Shown here: in pieces, positions 35,571 to 45,800 of the stretch | Numbering within the stretch: the first letter of the stretch is position 1 | How the letters are laid out: the number at the start of each line of letters is the position of its first letter | Origin: Wolfiporia cocos | Taxonomy: Eukaryota; Basidiomycota; Agaricomycetes; Polyporales; Phaeolaceae | DNA length: 64,000 nt | Assembly (NCBI GenBank): GCA_029448655.1 | Contig: JACCLO010000050.1 | Span: 1-64,000, forward strand | Direction of reading: 5' to 3' | Position numbers and translations under genes: made by a program | Notes under the pieces: generated by a model | Databases searched by the model: none | What the model saw: the letters and a program-made list of their open reading frames with translations, nothing else | Told to the model about the DNA's origin: nothing

Positions 35571-36885
35571 TAACAAGATCTACGTTCCCAAGGCACCAGA
35601 AGAGCTTAGAAATAAGGTCTTACAATTACACCATGACCACCCTACTGCAGGGCATATGGGGAGATGGAAGACATACAAACTCATCTCACGTAATTACTGG
35701 TGGCCAGGACTAACCAACTCGGTAAAGAAATACATACAGGAATGCGACACATGCCAGCAAATGAAGAATCGCCCGCAAAAGCCATATGGACCCCTGATAC
35801 CTAACGAAGTACCAGAAGCCCCATGGGAGATAATAACCATGGATTTCATTATGTACCTACCCAAGTCGAAGATAGACAACAAGGTGTATGACGGAATCAT
35901 GGTTGTAGTCAATTGCTTGACCAAGCGAGCATGCTTCTTCCCCATCTCCAGCAAATTCGGAACAAAGGATCCCGTAAGAGTCCTATACAGAAGGTTTTAC
36001 CCAATACATGGGCTACCTAAACGTATCATTTCCGATCACGGAGTGCAGTTTGCATCCAAACTATTCGGCGAATGGTGTAAACTGCTAGGGATAGAACATG
36101 CCATGACTATGGCATATCACCCACAGGCAGATGGACAGATGGAAAGAATGAATCAGACACTTGAACAATACCTCAGATGCTATGTAAACTCGTATTGCAA
36201 AGACAATTGGTCTCAATTCCTGCCTACGGCGGAATTTGCATACAACAACGCAGCGTCAGAGACTACCAAGATGTCACCATTCTACGTCGAGTTGGGAAGG
36301 CACCCAAAGGCTGGGCCAGCAGATTTAGCTATTCAGGCAAAAGCAGACCTTAATGAAATTGCAACCGATCGTTGGAACGCTCAGGAGCAAGCCAAAGCCG
36401 CAATGCAGTTAGCAGCTGACAGTATGAAGTGGTATTACAATCAATCGATCCAGAAAGTACCCTTCAAGGTTGGAGACAAGGTTATGATAGACGTAAGGGA
36501 TTACCAAACATCCGAAAGAAGTTTGGCCCCCAGGTACATCGGCCCGTTCAAAATAGTCGAACAACTGTCACCCGTGACTTTCAGACTACACATGGATGGC
36601 CAATACCGAGCCTATCACCCGGTCTTCCATGCGTCAAAGCTAACACCATATACCGGCAAGGAAGAAGCTCCAGAACCAGATAAGTCAGGAGAATACGAAG
36701 TGGAGCAAATACTCAACCACAGATTCACACCCTCAGGAAAACTACAATTCCTGGTGCGATGGTTAGGGTACTCCATGGGAGAAGACACATGGGAATATGA
36801 AGATGACTTCGTCAACACTAAGGAGTTGGTAGACGAATACAAGGCAGAACATGCCCTTAACGCACATACCGCTCCGCGAAGATGA
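35563..36885 (+). CDS. Gypsy-2 integrase with chromodomain
   Basis: 440 codons open. HHCC zinc region (LHHDHPTAGHMGRWK, ECDTCQQMK), DDE core (ITMDFIMYLP; ISDHGVQFASKLF; AYHPQADGQMERMNQ) and C-terminal GPF-type segment (YIGPFKIVEQLSP). The chromodomain follows (YEVEQILNHRF, FLVRWLGYSMGEDTWEYEDD). It ends at TGA 36883-36885. The same frame stays open after this stop into the dUTPase module. Confidence 0.92.
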   Translation: MYHNKIYVPKAPEELRNKVLQLHHDHPTAGHMGRWKTYKLISRNYWWPGLTNSVKKYIQECDTCQQMKNRPQKPYGPLIPNEVPEAPWEIITMDFIMYLPKSKIDNKVYDGIMVVVNCLTKRACFFPISSKFGTKDPVRVLYRRFYPIHGLPKRIISDHGVQFASKLFGEWCKLLGIEHAMTMAYHPQADGQMERMNQTLEQYLRCYVNSYCKDNWSQFLPTAEFAYNNAASETTKMSPFYVELGRHPKAGPADLAIQAKADLNEIATDRWNAQEQAKAAMQLAADSMKWYYNQSIQKVPFKVGDKVMIDVRDYQTSERSLAPRYIGPFKIVEQLSPVTFRLHMDGQYRAYHPVFHASKLTPYTGKEEAPEPDKSGEYEVEQILNHRFTPSGKLQFLVRWLGYSMGEDTWEYEDDFVNTKELVDEYKAEHALNAHTAPRR

Positions 36886-37617
36886 CACACCCACAATATT
36901 CAAGTATTCGAACCAGATGACAACCCAGACTGGAAAGTTGGGGATTGTTATCTATGGCCAGATGATTGGCCACTGCAGAGAGGTGAATTTACTCCGGAAG
37001 AATGCAAGAAAGTACGGAAGTGGTTAGTACGGGACAAATTCGGCAACTCCGTAGAAGAAGGCACTTGCTTCAACGAATATCTCGAATTCGCAGTAGGACC
37101 CCAGGGCACATATCCAGAAAGAGGCACTGAACATGCCACCGGATTTGACATCTACTCAGCCGAAGCTACCAGGATAAACCCTCACACCACCATGCTCGTG
37201 AAAACAGACCTAAGAATCCTATTCCCTTATGGATTCAGCGGCAAACTGGAGACACATTCTAGCATGGCGAAGAAGGGCATACAGGTACAAGGCAGAGTCA
37301 TAGACTGGGATTACTGTGGAGAAGTGATAGTCATGCTCTACAACTTCACCGGATATCCATACATGGTTAACCATAGGGACAAGATAGCACAATTACTTCT
37401 GCAACCTGTCCCTCAACCAGAAATCCACCATAGTACAACCTACATGTACAATCAACAATACTTGAAGGACACAGCTCGTGGTGACAAAGGCTTTGGTCAT
37501 ACTGGTAGACACTTGGGAGAAGTCAAAATACTCCCTCATGACTATGAGGATTGGGACCGCCTGATGGAGCCCTCAGCGAGCAAGTGGCAAGATGTCGAAC
37601 CACCGATCACCGAGTAA
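36886..37617 (+). CDS. Gypsy-2 C-terminal dUTPase module, after an in-frame TGA
   Basis: Open in the integrase frame straight after TGA 36883-36885. A linker of about 80 residues (DNPDWKVGDCYLWPDDWPL) leads to the dUTPase: motif 1 ATGFDIYSAE, motif 2 region GFSGKLETHSSMAKKG (diverged from the usual APRSG), motif 3 GRVIDWDYCGEV, motif 4 RDKIAQLLL and motif 5 RGDKGFGHTG. Stop at 37615-37617, 24 bases before the polypurine tract. The diverged motif 2 makes full activity uncertain. Its position after the chromodomain differs from Gypsy-1. Confidence 0.85.
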   Translation, partial: HTHNIQVFEPDDNPDWKVGDCYLWPDDWPLQRGEFTPEECKKVRKWLVRDKFGNSVEEGTCFNEYLEFAVGPQGTYPERGTEHATGFDIYSAEATRINPHTTMLVKTDLRILFPYGFSGKLETHSSMAKKGIQVQGRVIDWDYCGEVIVMLYNFTGYPYMVNHRDKIAQLLLQPVPQPEIHHSTTYMYNQQYLKDTARGDKGFGHTGRHLGEVKILPHDYEDWDRLMEPSASKWQDVEPPITE

Positions 37618-37653
37618 CCTTTGCAGGGACCGCAAATCTTGAAGAGGGGGTAA

Positions 37654-39041
37654 TGTCACAAATTTTCCTATATTTTTCCCTATTTTTCCTAGACTTGTAG
37701 TCCAGTTTGTAGCATAGTTAGCGTAGCACGGATACTTGTAGATCACGTGACCCAGTAGAACTAGATGCCGACGGAACCTTCTAGCAGGTTCCATCCCATT
37801 CCACAGATATCACATGTTAATGCTCATATGTGTGACCGCTGACTCATTACACTTGTAGAGTCACCTGCCATCTGACTCATTCATAGTCATAGCGCATACG
37901 TTATCACTTACGGTCACATGCAACCTGACTCATACCATAGTACCGTAGGTCCTAGTAGTATTAGGGGTCTTGTATTGCATGTGTCACAGTATTATCTAAA
38001 CGCCCTATTTTTCCGCTATCCGTAGCCATTTATCCGGTATTTATACGCATAACTACGAGTTATCCAGTACTTATCCCATACGGCTATAACCTTACGGTTA
38101 TTATTGCCCTTACGGCTTCTCAACGTACGCTTATGCGCTACTAAGCTAGAATGACACAGCGCTTACACGCTAGTCATGCCCCATGACACGTCCGGCTTGC
38201 AACCGTACCACGTCATAACCTACGTCATGGACTAGACCTACGGTCTTGTCCAGACTATGATATCATCATGATGTCACCACCATCATATGTCTAGGTCCCG
38301 ACCTATGTATAGACACATGGCACCATACTGGCATCATACCCTCGTCATCAGTCTAGCCCTCGGGCTTACGACCAATGGCACTAATGGCTCGGCGCTCCGC
38401 CTTAGTCATTCCCCGGGATACAGCCTATGGCAGTTACCCCTCAAGACTCGGCCTTCGGCCTTGTCGTCATACTGGTCTCAACCGCCCCCATGTGAATGTC
38501 TACAGGTAATATGATAGGTTCGCCATTACCGGCTTACCACGGTCTATTTCTAGCACAATCACACATCTATGCCTTATGCCGATACCGTACCAGTATCACA
38601 TGCTAACCCTTCTATTCGTAGATGGATCTTCCTTCCGTTGATGGTTACTCAGCCACAACGCCATACTAGGTACATACTGTATAGTAGTACCAAACATGTA
38701 TATAAGATAGGGACTAAGCGTCCTATACGTCTTAGTTCTATTCTTCTAGGCTATGCGCCTAAGAATCCTCTCACTTAGCTGCACTAGAATAGTCTACCTT
38801 ACCTCCCTCCCCACTGGAGGATAAGTGGTGAGTCCCACAGACTGTTCTGTGTCAGCATGTATATATACTGGAACAGTCTGAGCGTTACAACTCAGTTCTG
38901 TTCTCCTCGATATTGAGCTACTGCCTAACAAGCAACCTCATCGCTCATACACTTTTACTTGCTATCTCTTCTTGTGTGTGTATACCTCTAAGCCGCCCTC
39001 AAGAAACACTATTAGTGAGTATTAGGTTTGGGTTTGTGTCA
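37654..39041 (+). repeat. Gypsy-2 3' LTR (split by a solo LTR)
   Basis: TGTCACAAATTTTCC...GGTTTGTGTCA, preceded by the polypurine tract. Net length is about 510 bp after removing 37982-38854 and one TSD. The right half has TATATATA (38859-38867) and the leader hairpin GAACAG-T-CTGAG...CTCAG-TT-CTGTTC (38871-38903). Confidence 0.85.
37982..38854 (+). mobile_element. Solo LTR inside the Gypsy-2 LTR, next to its TATA box
   Basis: 873 bp, TGTCACAGTATT...ACTGTTCTGTGTCA, with TSD GCATG (37977-37981 and 38855-38859). The second GCATG directly precedes TATATATACT of the host LTR. It has its own TATATAAG near 38700 with stem AGGGAC-TAAGC-GTCCT. Confidence 0.92.
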
Positions 39042-39485
39042 CCGTGATCCGTGATCGGGATTGGGTTGCCAGCCAATAGCAGTAAAGCCTGTTGGCTATA
39101 CTTAGCTATGGTGCCATAGTTGCATGAGCATGGTGTGCTCATGATGTCATAGGCAGTGTGCCTTGATGATGTAGTGGTCTAGCTAGACTGGCTAGACTGG
39201 GTGACGTAGTGGTGACGTGTCTGTCATGGTGACATATGTCGTGACTTGCTTCTGGTGTTATCCATGTGGATTGATAGGCCGCGTGGTTGATAGAAGAGCT
39301 TGACTAATAGTCTATGACTAGCGTGTCGCATGTGTCGTATCAGCTTAATAGTGTGTAAGTACCTTGTGTAAGTGATAAGGGTTGGCAATGGGATAAGTCC
39401 CTGATAACTGATAGGTAGACGTATAAATCCTAGAATAATTGCTATAAATAGCAGAAAAATGGCCATGTCCTGTAAATACTGTGAC
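39042..39485 (-). mobile_element. Partial LTR related to the 6-kb element
   Basis: Sense begins TGTCACAGTATTTACAGG at 39485 and runs through ATTTTTCTGCTATT and GGATTTATACGTCTA, as in the 1,094-bp LTR. The other end is cut by Gypsy-2 at 39041. It is probably the sequence Gypsy-2 landed in. Confidence 0.55.
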
Positions 39486-39521
39486 ATGGCACAGACTAGT
39501 CAGTCTTAATGATGCAGCAAG

Positions 39522-39969
39522 TGTCACAGATTTTGGGTCCCCTTCAGTAATCAAACCAAGGCACTAGTGGTACTGAAGTCACATGATGGTTTGGCCCTCA
39601 TCAGGTAGTATAGCGGTATAACATCTAGCATAGCGTGGCACCCTAGAGGCACATGACTTGCTTACATATACAGAGGCTGTGTAGATAGTGCATGGACCCT
39701 TACGTTAGGGTAGGCCCTAAGGCCCACCTGCGCTCATCCTCATGTATATATAGTATGTCGTCTGAGGCTTACACCTCAGACTTGTCAATCTCGTTGTTGG
39801 GGGCGTTTCCCCTCTTAGCTGGCATTCTTAGTCTTGCTGGTCTTGTGTGCCCACCTCGCCTCGCTATGGCCCCAAGGCCCCTTAGCAACTAGGTGTTGTA
39901 CTCTACCTATTCGGTATTGGGGGTATATTAGATGGTAGTGAGCCTATGCCACTTTGTGACAAGCTCCTT
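39522..39969 (+). mobile_element. LTR (class c)
   Basis: TGTCACAGATTTT...CACTTTGTGACA. TATATATA near 39745 and leader stem-loop GTCTGAGG-CTTACA-CCTCAGAC (39760-39781). Flanks differ (GCAAG and AGCTC), so the ends or the neighbours are altered. Confidence 0.7.
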
Positions 39970-40095
39970 GTAATCCTTAGTGACCTTGTTGTCTAGCAAT
40001 GCTTTACAAATCTCTCGGAGTATCGGTTCATCCAATTCTGGCACCACATGGGAGGTATCAAGAGCCATTGCCATGAACTCTCGCTCGAAAAATTC
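39970..40095 (-). pseudogene. Fragment of a gypsy pol gene
   Basis: The minus strand reads EICKALLDNKVTKDYKEL, clearly homologous to the pol linker of Gypsy-2 ([18 protein letters not shown]). It is bounded on both sides by LTR insertions. Confidence 0.75.
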
Positions 40096-40329
40096 TGTCA
40101 CAAATCTAGGTCACGCTAGATACTAGGACGTTATGGAGCAGTAACTAGGGTATATTCCCCCTAAGGTGGTGACCTGAATACAATAGGCACCAAGCATGGG
40201 AATATGAACTGCAGATATAGCCGGACCCTTGATAACAGCCAAGCTGTTATCATAGCCCTTTTGGGGGAGTGGCTATATTGCCACTCATGAGCACATTGCA
40301 TTGGGTCCATGGTGCGTCTTGTGATATCA
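40096..40329 (+). repeat. Short LTR related to the miniature element
   Basis: TGTCACAAATCTAGG...CGTCTTGTGATATCA, the reverse orientation of the repeats at 24903 and 25580. It contains the palindrome GATAACAGCCAAGCTGTTATC region (about 40231-40252). No matching TSD. Confidence 0.6.
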
Positions 40330-40659
40330 GTCCTGCACTTCCATAATTGACATCCAATGTGCTGCTTGACATGCTCACCACACTTGGCATGCCAAACCAG
40401 TACTCACACCTGATTGGCTAGTGTACATCATCAGGTGATAAGTTAGTTGTAGTAATTGGCACAAGATTGACAACAGAAAGTGTGCCCAGCGTCTGCAGAC
40501 AATTCTCCTTCAGTGATGGGGGTAGCAGAACAGTGTTGAACTTTGGCACCTTGAGCTTCTCCATTCCCACACCTGGCCTGTGTCAACCATTGCATCTCTG
40601 GGGATTTGCATACTCAGCCTCACTCTCATTCTCATACACATTCAATGAGGGCTTGTGTG
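40330..40659 (-). other. CpG-poor relic, possible transposon coding sequence
   Basis: The minus strand reads in part KLKVPKFNTVLLPPSL and TLGTLSVVNLVPITT, then stops. The host sequence continues after LTR d at 41623-41990 without a recognisable gene. Family unknown. Confidence 0.3.
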
Positions 40660-41622
40660 TGTCACAGATTCTGAAAAGAGGTACCCCCCCCCTGTCTCAA
40701 ACCCACGTTCTTGGGTAGTACCCCATCATGTGTCTTTGTATGGACTTAGCAGTGTAGCGTAATGGTACAGGTCGCCCCACCCATAGATGGTCACATGGTC
40801 AGTAGCTTAGATACTACAGCACATGACTTAGGTAGCACTCAGCAATACGCACAGACCCTGCCTTTAGGGTGGGTCTCTAGTATACAGTGACAGTGTTCCT
40901 CATGTACTTAAGCTGTGACACTCTGGGGCTTACTCCCCAGAGTGTCACAGATATATTACTGTTGAATTCACCCTCACTATAGCTTTATGAGCACTGCTGT
41001 ACATGCATGTGCCCCTCTACACTATGGTATTCCTCTCCCCTTCGTCCTGTAGTTACTGTAACAACCCTGCACCACTCGTCGATCAGCGCCCTTAGGGTAG
41101 GCGCACGTGCCTCTACCCATAACATGGTCACACTTTCATTACATACTCATGACTAGTTACTGTTATGCCTGACCTCATAGTTACTGCGCACAGATCAGCA
41201 CTTCAGGGTAGACACACTAGCGTACACGCAGATGTATATAAAGTATGACAAATGAGGCCTTATGCCTCATTCTTAGGATTTTCGGCAATTGGGCCTAACC
41301 AGCCCCTTTCATTCTCTATGGCTATGGGCCACTCTGCTGTGCTGCTCATCTGACTTGACTGGACAAATGCCACAACCCCTAGCTGTCATCCCTCTAACTG
41401 AGCACCCAGAGTCAACGACAATACTAGGACACGCCAGCAGGCATATACGAGATCCCCAGCAGGGCCAGTCCCACAGACACAGGGTATGTCTGTGTCACAG
41501 AGCTGTTATTCTCGATGATGAGGCTTGTCCTCTCTTTACTCCAAGTCTTATGCATGCTAGTCCAAGGGTTCTGCTCTATGTGACAACTCTAGATGACGGT
41601 ACACCCTTGGCATTTTGTGTCA
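40660..41622 (+). mobile_element. Solo LTR d, interrupted by LTR e
   Basis: TGTCACAGATTCTG...CATTTTGTGTCA with TSD GTGTG (40655-40659 and 41623-41627). Leader stem-loop CTCTGGGG-CTTACT-CCCCAGAG (40921-40942). LTR e inserted exactly at the end of its 3' arm. Confidence 0.88.
40943..41497 (+). mobile_element. Solo LTR e, nested in LTR d
   Basis: 555 bp, TGTCACAGATAT...GTATGTCTGTGTCA, TSD CAGAG (40938-40942 and 41498-41502). Leader stem-loop AATGAGGC-CTTAT-GCCTCATT (41252-41272) after GTATATAAAG. Ends in CCCACAGAC...GTCTGTGTCA. Confidence 0.92.
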
Positions 41623-41627
41623 GTGTG

Positions 41628-41994
41628 AGCTCACACATGAGAGGGTCTGGCTCATAACTTGAGGTTAATGTCCCAGCGAGTTTGCATGGCATTTATAAAC
41701 TCTGCTGTGGCTGGTGCACTGATGCTGTGGATGGGTGCTTAGTGCACACCACACCATGCACAAGTTAACTACTAGAGGGGCAATGCAGGTATGCGCACAA
41801 GCTTTAGTCTTATTACTAGCATATATACTTGTAACCAATTGTATTTATGGATTGTGTTTGGCAGCAACCTCGCACATTAGTCACTGGCATAGTGTGGTGG
41901 CTAACATGAGCTTCTATGTCCTCTACCCACTCTATTGTGGAGCACACAACTTGGAGTGCACATCAGATGAAACATGGCTCTGCAATTGTCCTCT
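41628..41994. other. No gene seen
   Basis: Host sequence between two solo LTRs. CpG-poor with short frames only; a plus-strand stretch at 41735-42000 is open but unrecognised and runs into LTR f. Confidence 0.35.
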
Positions 41995-42597
41995 TGTCAC
42001 CAGAAACTCCACCCCTAGGATATACGCTAATGCTAGGCTAGCGCTAGGGAGATGCACATGCATAGGTAGATAAGCATTCACTTATCTTATCTCAATATGG
42101 TCACATGTCATCACTGAGTAGTTACAGCATTACCTAGTCATGTGAGACACAGTCACAGTATGCACAGGCCACGCCATTAGGTCAGGCCTTGTAGCTACAG
42201 TACGTAGCATCTCCATGTATATAAGTAGGTAGAATCTGAGGATTACTCCTCAGTTCTACTCTTCTCGGCCTAGGGGGCATGTCCCCTGGGAACCTCTCAA
42301 CCCTCTGCTGCATGTGCGTGTGAGCCAGCGGACTGCTCTGCAACAAGCCTGCTGCATCCTACTTGGACATGGGGGTCTCTATTTATTGCATCTCCTAGTT
42401 TTGTCTTTAGCCTGCTAGTCTGGGGGCATACCGGTACACTCATGGGTCAGTACCTCGGGCTTCATGGCAGGTCGTCTCAATAGACAAGCCATCCTGTTCT
42501 CCCCTACAAGGATGGGTAGCCTTTAGGCCTAGGTTAGAAGGTATAGAGGCATCCCCACTAGCATGGGTAGCATGGTCACAAGTATGTTCCCGTGTCA
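41995..42597 (+). mobile_element. Solo LTR f
   Basis: 603 bp, TGTCACCAGAAACT...TTCCCGTGTCA, TSD CCTCT (41990-41994 and 42598-42602). Leader stem-loop GTAGAA-T-CTGAGG-ATTACT-CCTCAG-TTCTAC (42229-42259). Same class as 23800-24425. Confidence 0.92.
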
Positions 42598-42770
42598 CCT
42601 CTGCTGCTCAATAATCTCGGCTGCCTGGTGCAACTTGTGTATAGCATATTCTATGTCTGTTTGGTCTTGATTGTCAGGCTAGGATGTGAAGGTGAGTATA
42701 TCTCTATTTTACTTGTTATATACATACTGCAAACCCACTGCCGCTGCCAGCTCATGTGCGCAGCAATCCA

Positions 42771-44730
42771 TCACGACCAGTTGGTGGGCCCTTTTGAGGC
42801 GAGGAGAGTATCTGAAATGTGATAACAAACTGGTGAGTCTCTCACTTTTGGCTCAATGATCTGCTGAAGTACTGGCAATGACACTACAGGGGCCTCTTTG
42901 GTGTCGGAATCTTGAAGCATGATTGGATCGTCCCAGCTGCCAGATGGTGTCAGCACCAGAACATGGGGCATTCACTCCATCCATGCATGATCTCTGGTAG
43001 ACTCCGGTGGAGGTGCGACTATGCCATTCACCATGACGGTGTAGAATGGCTGAACATGGAGCCACTGCACTGTGACCCACCACGATGATGGTATAGGTGT
43101 GGAAACTTCTTGCACAAGGTGCTTGTAGAGAAGGTACACATGATATTTCTGAGCTCCACAGTTGCATGTCCACGTCATAATGTCTGTATTGTAGATGCTG
43201 TTAATTGGAGTCTGAGCAAGATGTTCCCGTGACCTTCTGAAGGCTTCTTGCATATGGGTAAGTGATCATGAATGCCCTTCACAATGCTTTGTAATGATCT
43301 GTGCAAGGGTCAGTTGATATGGCGGGAGCACTTTTGTGATGATTGCATGCATGGTGAGATCAATGGGCAGGTGATTATAGCAGTGCAGAACTAGCTGCTT
43401 GAGATTCTGCCAGAGCACCTCAACCATCATTGTTATACACTTGCATGGTATGCTTGATGTGTACACCACATGCACCCAGAGACACCAGCAATCATGCGAG
43501 TACCAGGAGCTCCAGAGGTAAGCTCATACCTCATGAAGATTATTGAGTTTATAGTGTTGATACATCTCATCAATAGCATCTTGTCGAATGTCCTTGGATG
43601 TTCAGCTCTGCCCATGCCATTTAGGGAGAAAATGGTGCTGTGATGCATGCTTTGTGAAAAGCTAGAGGATAGGCAGTCGGTGTGGTGTCAGGCAAAAGAC
43701 ATAGCCAGGCTTTGCTTGCTTCATTGTGCTGATTGCTCTGTCATCACAAGGTGAGCTTTCTTGGAGCTCTTCAAGTGCTTCTGCAAACTCCTCAACCTGA
43801 TGCTGCAGATCATCTAGGTCTCAATCCCACTCAGCATCATTCCAATTGTCATGTTTATGACCTATCCAGCCCATTTCTTCATCACTTTCATCTGCATGTA
43901 GATCAGGTGGGAGTATGCCCTGGCCACTCAGGTGTTCAATGTCAAAGTCTTTGGCATCTTCGGTTTCACTCTTCACAGCAGGATGGCCTGCCGGGATGGG
44001 CTTGAGTCTAAGTGGGGGCAGTGACAGGTGATGACAGATGGATACCCATCAATGAGAAGCCGGATGCGATGGAGAGGCTTCACAGGAGGGGCAGGTAGCT
44101 AGTACATATAATATGAATTAATGAGAATAAAGTCCCATTCCACAATGTTGGAAATAAACAAACGACTGAGCCTGTCTGTTGCAGGTATGGTATGAAGTTA
44201 GCTTTGATGTAAGAGAACTCATGGCAAGCTTCATTGACATCATAGAATGCAGGTGTCTCCTTGTTCTTTGCTAAGCACTGTTTCACTGCATGGAGTGCAT
44301 GCCAGAAACATAGCTGATGTTTTGCCTGTGGCCATGTGTTCCTCATTGCATTGATTTCTGACCAATCCTTGTCTGATAATGTATATTCTGGGTTGACACC
44401 AAGGTCCTTCAGCTCACCAAGAAATCTCTCAAGCACAACTTGCTTGACACCCTTATCGGCTTCCTTGTTTGTCGATATCAGTAAGAACACAAGTGGAATA
44501 CCCAACCCATGTGCATCTGCAACTGCACCAAACAGTCCAAAATTGGTCCTGTTTGTGTTCCCTAGACAGATTCAATCTCAGTAATTTACTTACGTAGCAA
44601 GCTTGCATAGCACACACACATGTTGAATCCATTGCAAGCTCCTGTGTATTGGAGGCCCACTCCTCAATAAAATCTGTGACTTAGAAGGCAACTGCCTGAG
44701 TGCTGGGCTCAGCTTGCACATCTAGCAGAG
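42771..44730 (-). pseudogene. MULE transposase, eroded
   Basis: Sense order from high to low coordinates: NRTNFGLFGAVADAHGLGIP (about 44550), GIPLVFLLISTNKEADKG, YTLSDKDWSEINAMRNTWP and QLCFWHALHAVKQC (44280-44400), which are the DDE region of Mutator-like transposases. An acidic linker follows (LHADESDEEMGWIGH), then NLKQLVLHCYNHLPIDLTMH, then a SWIM finger reading WTCNCGAQKYHVYLLYKHL (about 43125-43180). In that finger Tyr replaces the expected third Cys (CxCx..CxH). Frames are interrupted and CpG sites are scarce. The 5' part is cut off by LTR k at 44731. Confidence 0.8.
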
Positions 44731-45800
44731 TGACACAGACTCACCAGTCTGTGGGACCGGCCCACAGGCCGGGGACAATCCCCCAAAGCCAGTGCATCAG
44801 TGCACATCCTAAGCCAATGGGTATGCAGGCAAGGCCCTTGGCTAAGGTACCACCCAGACGGGCAAGGTGAGGAGGGAGAGACCCAGGCAGACTGGCACAC
44901 ACACAGATGAGGTGGTGAGAGAGGGGCTACAGCCCAGACATCAAGAATCTTAGAGATGGGGAGTAAGCCCCATCTTGTCACGGTTTTATACCACAAGATA
45001 TTGACCCTACATCCCTCGCTTTAGGTCTCTTGGGGTTCCACTGAGCGCACGGTCTCCTCATACCTCTAGTTACCTCCACGTCAACCATCTCACATAGTAC
45101 ATCACGTTACCTGGTAGATAGTGCCTATGATGGGCACACATTCCGTCACCCGCATTATAACATCACAGTATGTACATCATATGGTCATGGTAGCACATGA
45201 TCCCTTAGTTATGGCACACAGGCCATTACATTAAGGTAGTCATAGCATACTGATCCATGTACATAAATACACCGGGATGAGGTCTTACAACCTCATCCTT
45301 TAGATTCTCGATGTTGGGCTATGCCCCTTTCTTCATACTGTCTGAGGGTGCACACCAGTCTTACTGCTGAGTTATTCACTTGCTCATCTGGGATGCACCA
45401 TTGGCAACACATGTCGCCACCTCAGCAATGAGGTCACCCTGGTCACCACTGCATTCCTCTGATGGTACCCTTGTGGATGTGTTGGATTCCCCGGCAGGGC
45501 TGGTCCCACAGACCTATGTAAGTCTGTGTCACATCTCTCTACCCTTTAAGTATGTACATGGGAGCGCAACATGTCTACCCTTAAGTGCTGGCCTGTGTGC
45601 AGCACCATCCTAACGGCTGAGGTAAGAGAGTATGTAAGCGAGCATGTAACTACTGTAGTGACAGGGAGTGACCATAATGTGAGTGATGCATGGGTGCGCA
45701 CTACCCCGGAGTGCCTATCTACGGGGTCAGGTGGTCATTGCCAGAGCGCCATTACTGGCATCTCTATCCCTATGCCACATGACTCAGCACCATTACTGGT
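44731..45800 (-). mobile_element. LTR k in the MULE, interrupted by LTR g
   Basis: Starts TGACACAGACTC (sense end GTCTGTGTCA) after CAGAG. Sense leader stem-loop AGATGGGG-CTTACT-CCCCATCT at 44954-44975. After the nested LTR g it continues with a TATA-like TACTTAAAG (minus, about 45545) and U3 sequence. The upstream end near 45800 is only approximate. Confidence 0.6.
44976..45531 (+). mobile_element. Solo LTR g, nested in LTR k
   Basis: 556 bp, TGTCACGGTTTT...AAGTCTGTGTCA, TSD CATCT (44971-44975 and 45532-45536). The TS is the last five bases of the host hairpin arm CCCCATCT. Own leader stem-loop GGATGAGGT-CTTACA-ACCTCATCC (45275-45298). Confidence 0.92.

Larger units (their letters stand above)
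25843..39041 (+). mobile_element. Second Ty3/gypsy element (Gypsy-2), nested and 5' truncated
   Basis: Order on the plus strand: gag zinc-knuckle relic, protease, RT-RNase H, integrase, chromodomain, dUTPase, polypurine tract (GAAGAGGGGGTAA, 37641-37653) and 3' LTR (37654-39041). No 5' LTR of the same type was found. Three later insertions interrupt it: 28176-34228, 34317-35207 and 37982-38854. Removing the first two with one TSD copy each restores a continuous pol frame at both junctions. Confidence 0.9.

Noticed and set aside
40660..40942. Coding frames in the LTR nests (for example 41289-41657, 45571-45912)
   Set aside because: They fall within LTR boundaries fixed by TSDs and have no recognisable protein motif.
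40905..40950. 16-bp perfect palindrome CTGTGACACTCTGGGG...CCCCAGAGTGTCACAG as one regulatory hairpin
   Set aside because: The outer 8 bp on the right belong to the inserted LTR e (TSD CAGAG); the native stem is CTCTGGGG/CCCCAGAG.
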